Shown piece after piece: positions 63,282 through 64,000 of a DNA stretch of 64,000 nucleotides; position 1 is the stretch's first letter; each line of letters starts with the position of its first letter. The notes below the pieces were generated by a model that was given only the letters and a program-made list of their open reading frames with translations, was not told the DNA's origin and ran no database searches. The position numbers and the translations under genes were made by a program. Source of the DNA: Setophaga petechia (lineage: Eukaryota > Chordata > Aves > Passeriformes > Parulidae); assembly GCA_024362935.1 (NCBI GenBank), contig JANCRA010000016.1, positions 19,451,165-19,515,164 on the forward strand, read 5' to 3'.

Positions 63282-64000
63282 ATGCTGTCTTGATAGGACA
63301 GGATTTGTCAGGTCTGACACTTGGTATGCAGTTTTCTCCCTAAAATTGATTAGAAGCAACGTGGAAACTTGGGGCAAAAAGTAAAAATAAAATATCTGAG
63401 GTGTTCTTTCAAAGTCAACAACCATTGACACTTCAGTTTTAGAAGTTATGCATCATTTGGAAGGAATGGGTTTCTAAAACATGCATTTCAGTTTAAAAAT
63501 TCTGTTTTTTGATAAAATGTTTTCCCACTCTGAAATTTTATTTTCTGCCCTTTTAATGTCAGAGATGGTAAAATGAAGTGGTTACCCTATTTGCACTCTA
63601 AGGTTATGGTGTACAGACCAGTGGTTGTGGTTGTGGTGTTTTTTCAGATGAAGCACTTCTGTTAGTGATTGAAACAAATTAAAAACTCTATTTTAAACAA
63701 CATTCTCCTTAAATGACTCTACACAATTTAGCTAATATAATTTCATCTCTGAATGTTTAGTATTAAAAAATACTGCACTGAAGCAATGTAATAATTTCTA
63801 TATATGAAAGAAATAGGCTATGGTTGTCTGGAAATGTTTACTTTGAAATGTTATCACATTATAATTGAAAATCTGCACTTTAAAAATGGAAAATATTATT
63901 CACCTGTCATGTGCCTGTTTATGGTTTTGGTTGTGTCACTGTAGCCTAAAGAATTCTCCAGGAGGAACAGCACACTGGGTTTAGCATTGTATGTCAAAAA
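63282..64000 (+). other. VPS13C 3' UTR and flank
   Basis: The 3' UTR follows the stop directly. The only AATAAA is close, at 63386-63391; variants such as ATTAAA occur further on (near 63678). No further gene is seen before the window ends. Confidence 0.75.
63386..63391 (+). terminator. Candidate polyadenylation signal of VPS13C long form
   Basis: AATAAA 105 nt downstream of the stop codon. Longer 3' UTR forms using weaker signals are possible. Confidence 0.6.

Noticed and set aside
1..64000. A second gene, defence system, or CRISPR-type array
   Set aside because: Regular repeats here are minisatellites without unique spacers, and all conserved coding signal belongs to one eukaryotic spliced gene.

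Overview
The window is one stretch of a single large vertebrate gene read on the + strand: VPS13C, the bridge-like lipid transfer protein. It looks avian, probably from a songbird. The reasons are compact introns with almost no SINE content, solo LTRs of a kind I associate with passerine genomes, and a spliced product that can be followed residue by residue along vertebrate VPS13C as I remember it. The species call is inference; the gene call is very secure.

I could place 71 coding exons between 449 and 63281. Every splice junction keeps frame. They sum to about 10.16 kb, or about 3,384 codons plus the stop, which fits VPS13C lacking roughly its first 370 residues. The chorein_N end and the promoter lie upstream of the window. 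Positions 1-448 are intron. Positions 63282-64000 are 3' UTR and flank, with a polyadenylation signal at 63386-63391.

Reading 5' to 3': exons 1-13 encode the start of the hydrophobic-groove rod and end with the FFAT motif that tethers VPS13C to ER VAP proteins. Exons 14-24 and 25-35 are two copies of the same 11-exon block, with matching exon sizes and phases. Exons 36-43 continue the rod. Exons 44-55 cover the adaptor-binding (VAB/SHR-BD) region. Exons 56-67 encode the end of the rod and the ATG2_C-like amphipathic region. Exons 68-71 encode the C-terminal PH-like domain. A probable alternative terminal exon at 55282 would give a short form lacking the PH domain.

The introns hold four tandem-repeat arrays, two shorter perfect tandem duplications, three solo LTRs (all antisense to the gene), one 44-bp perfect hairpin, and a 93-bp inverted-repeat pair flanking exon 68. 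The most unusual structure is at 35363-37470. It is a roughly 2.1-kb minisatellite made from the 3' end of exon 44 plus its own splice donor, so each unit carries an acceptor-like and a donor-like site. I saw no tRNA, rRNA, CRISPR array or second protein-coding gene. Introns longer than 300 nt that are not listed separately were read and gave nothing I recognise.
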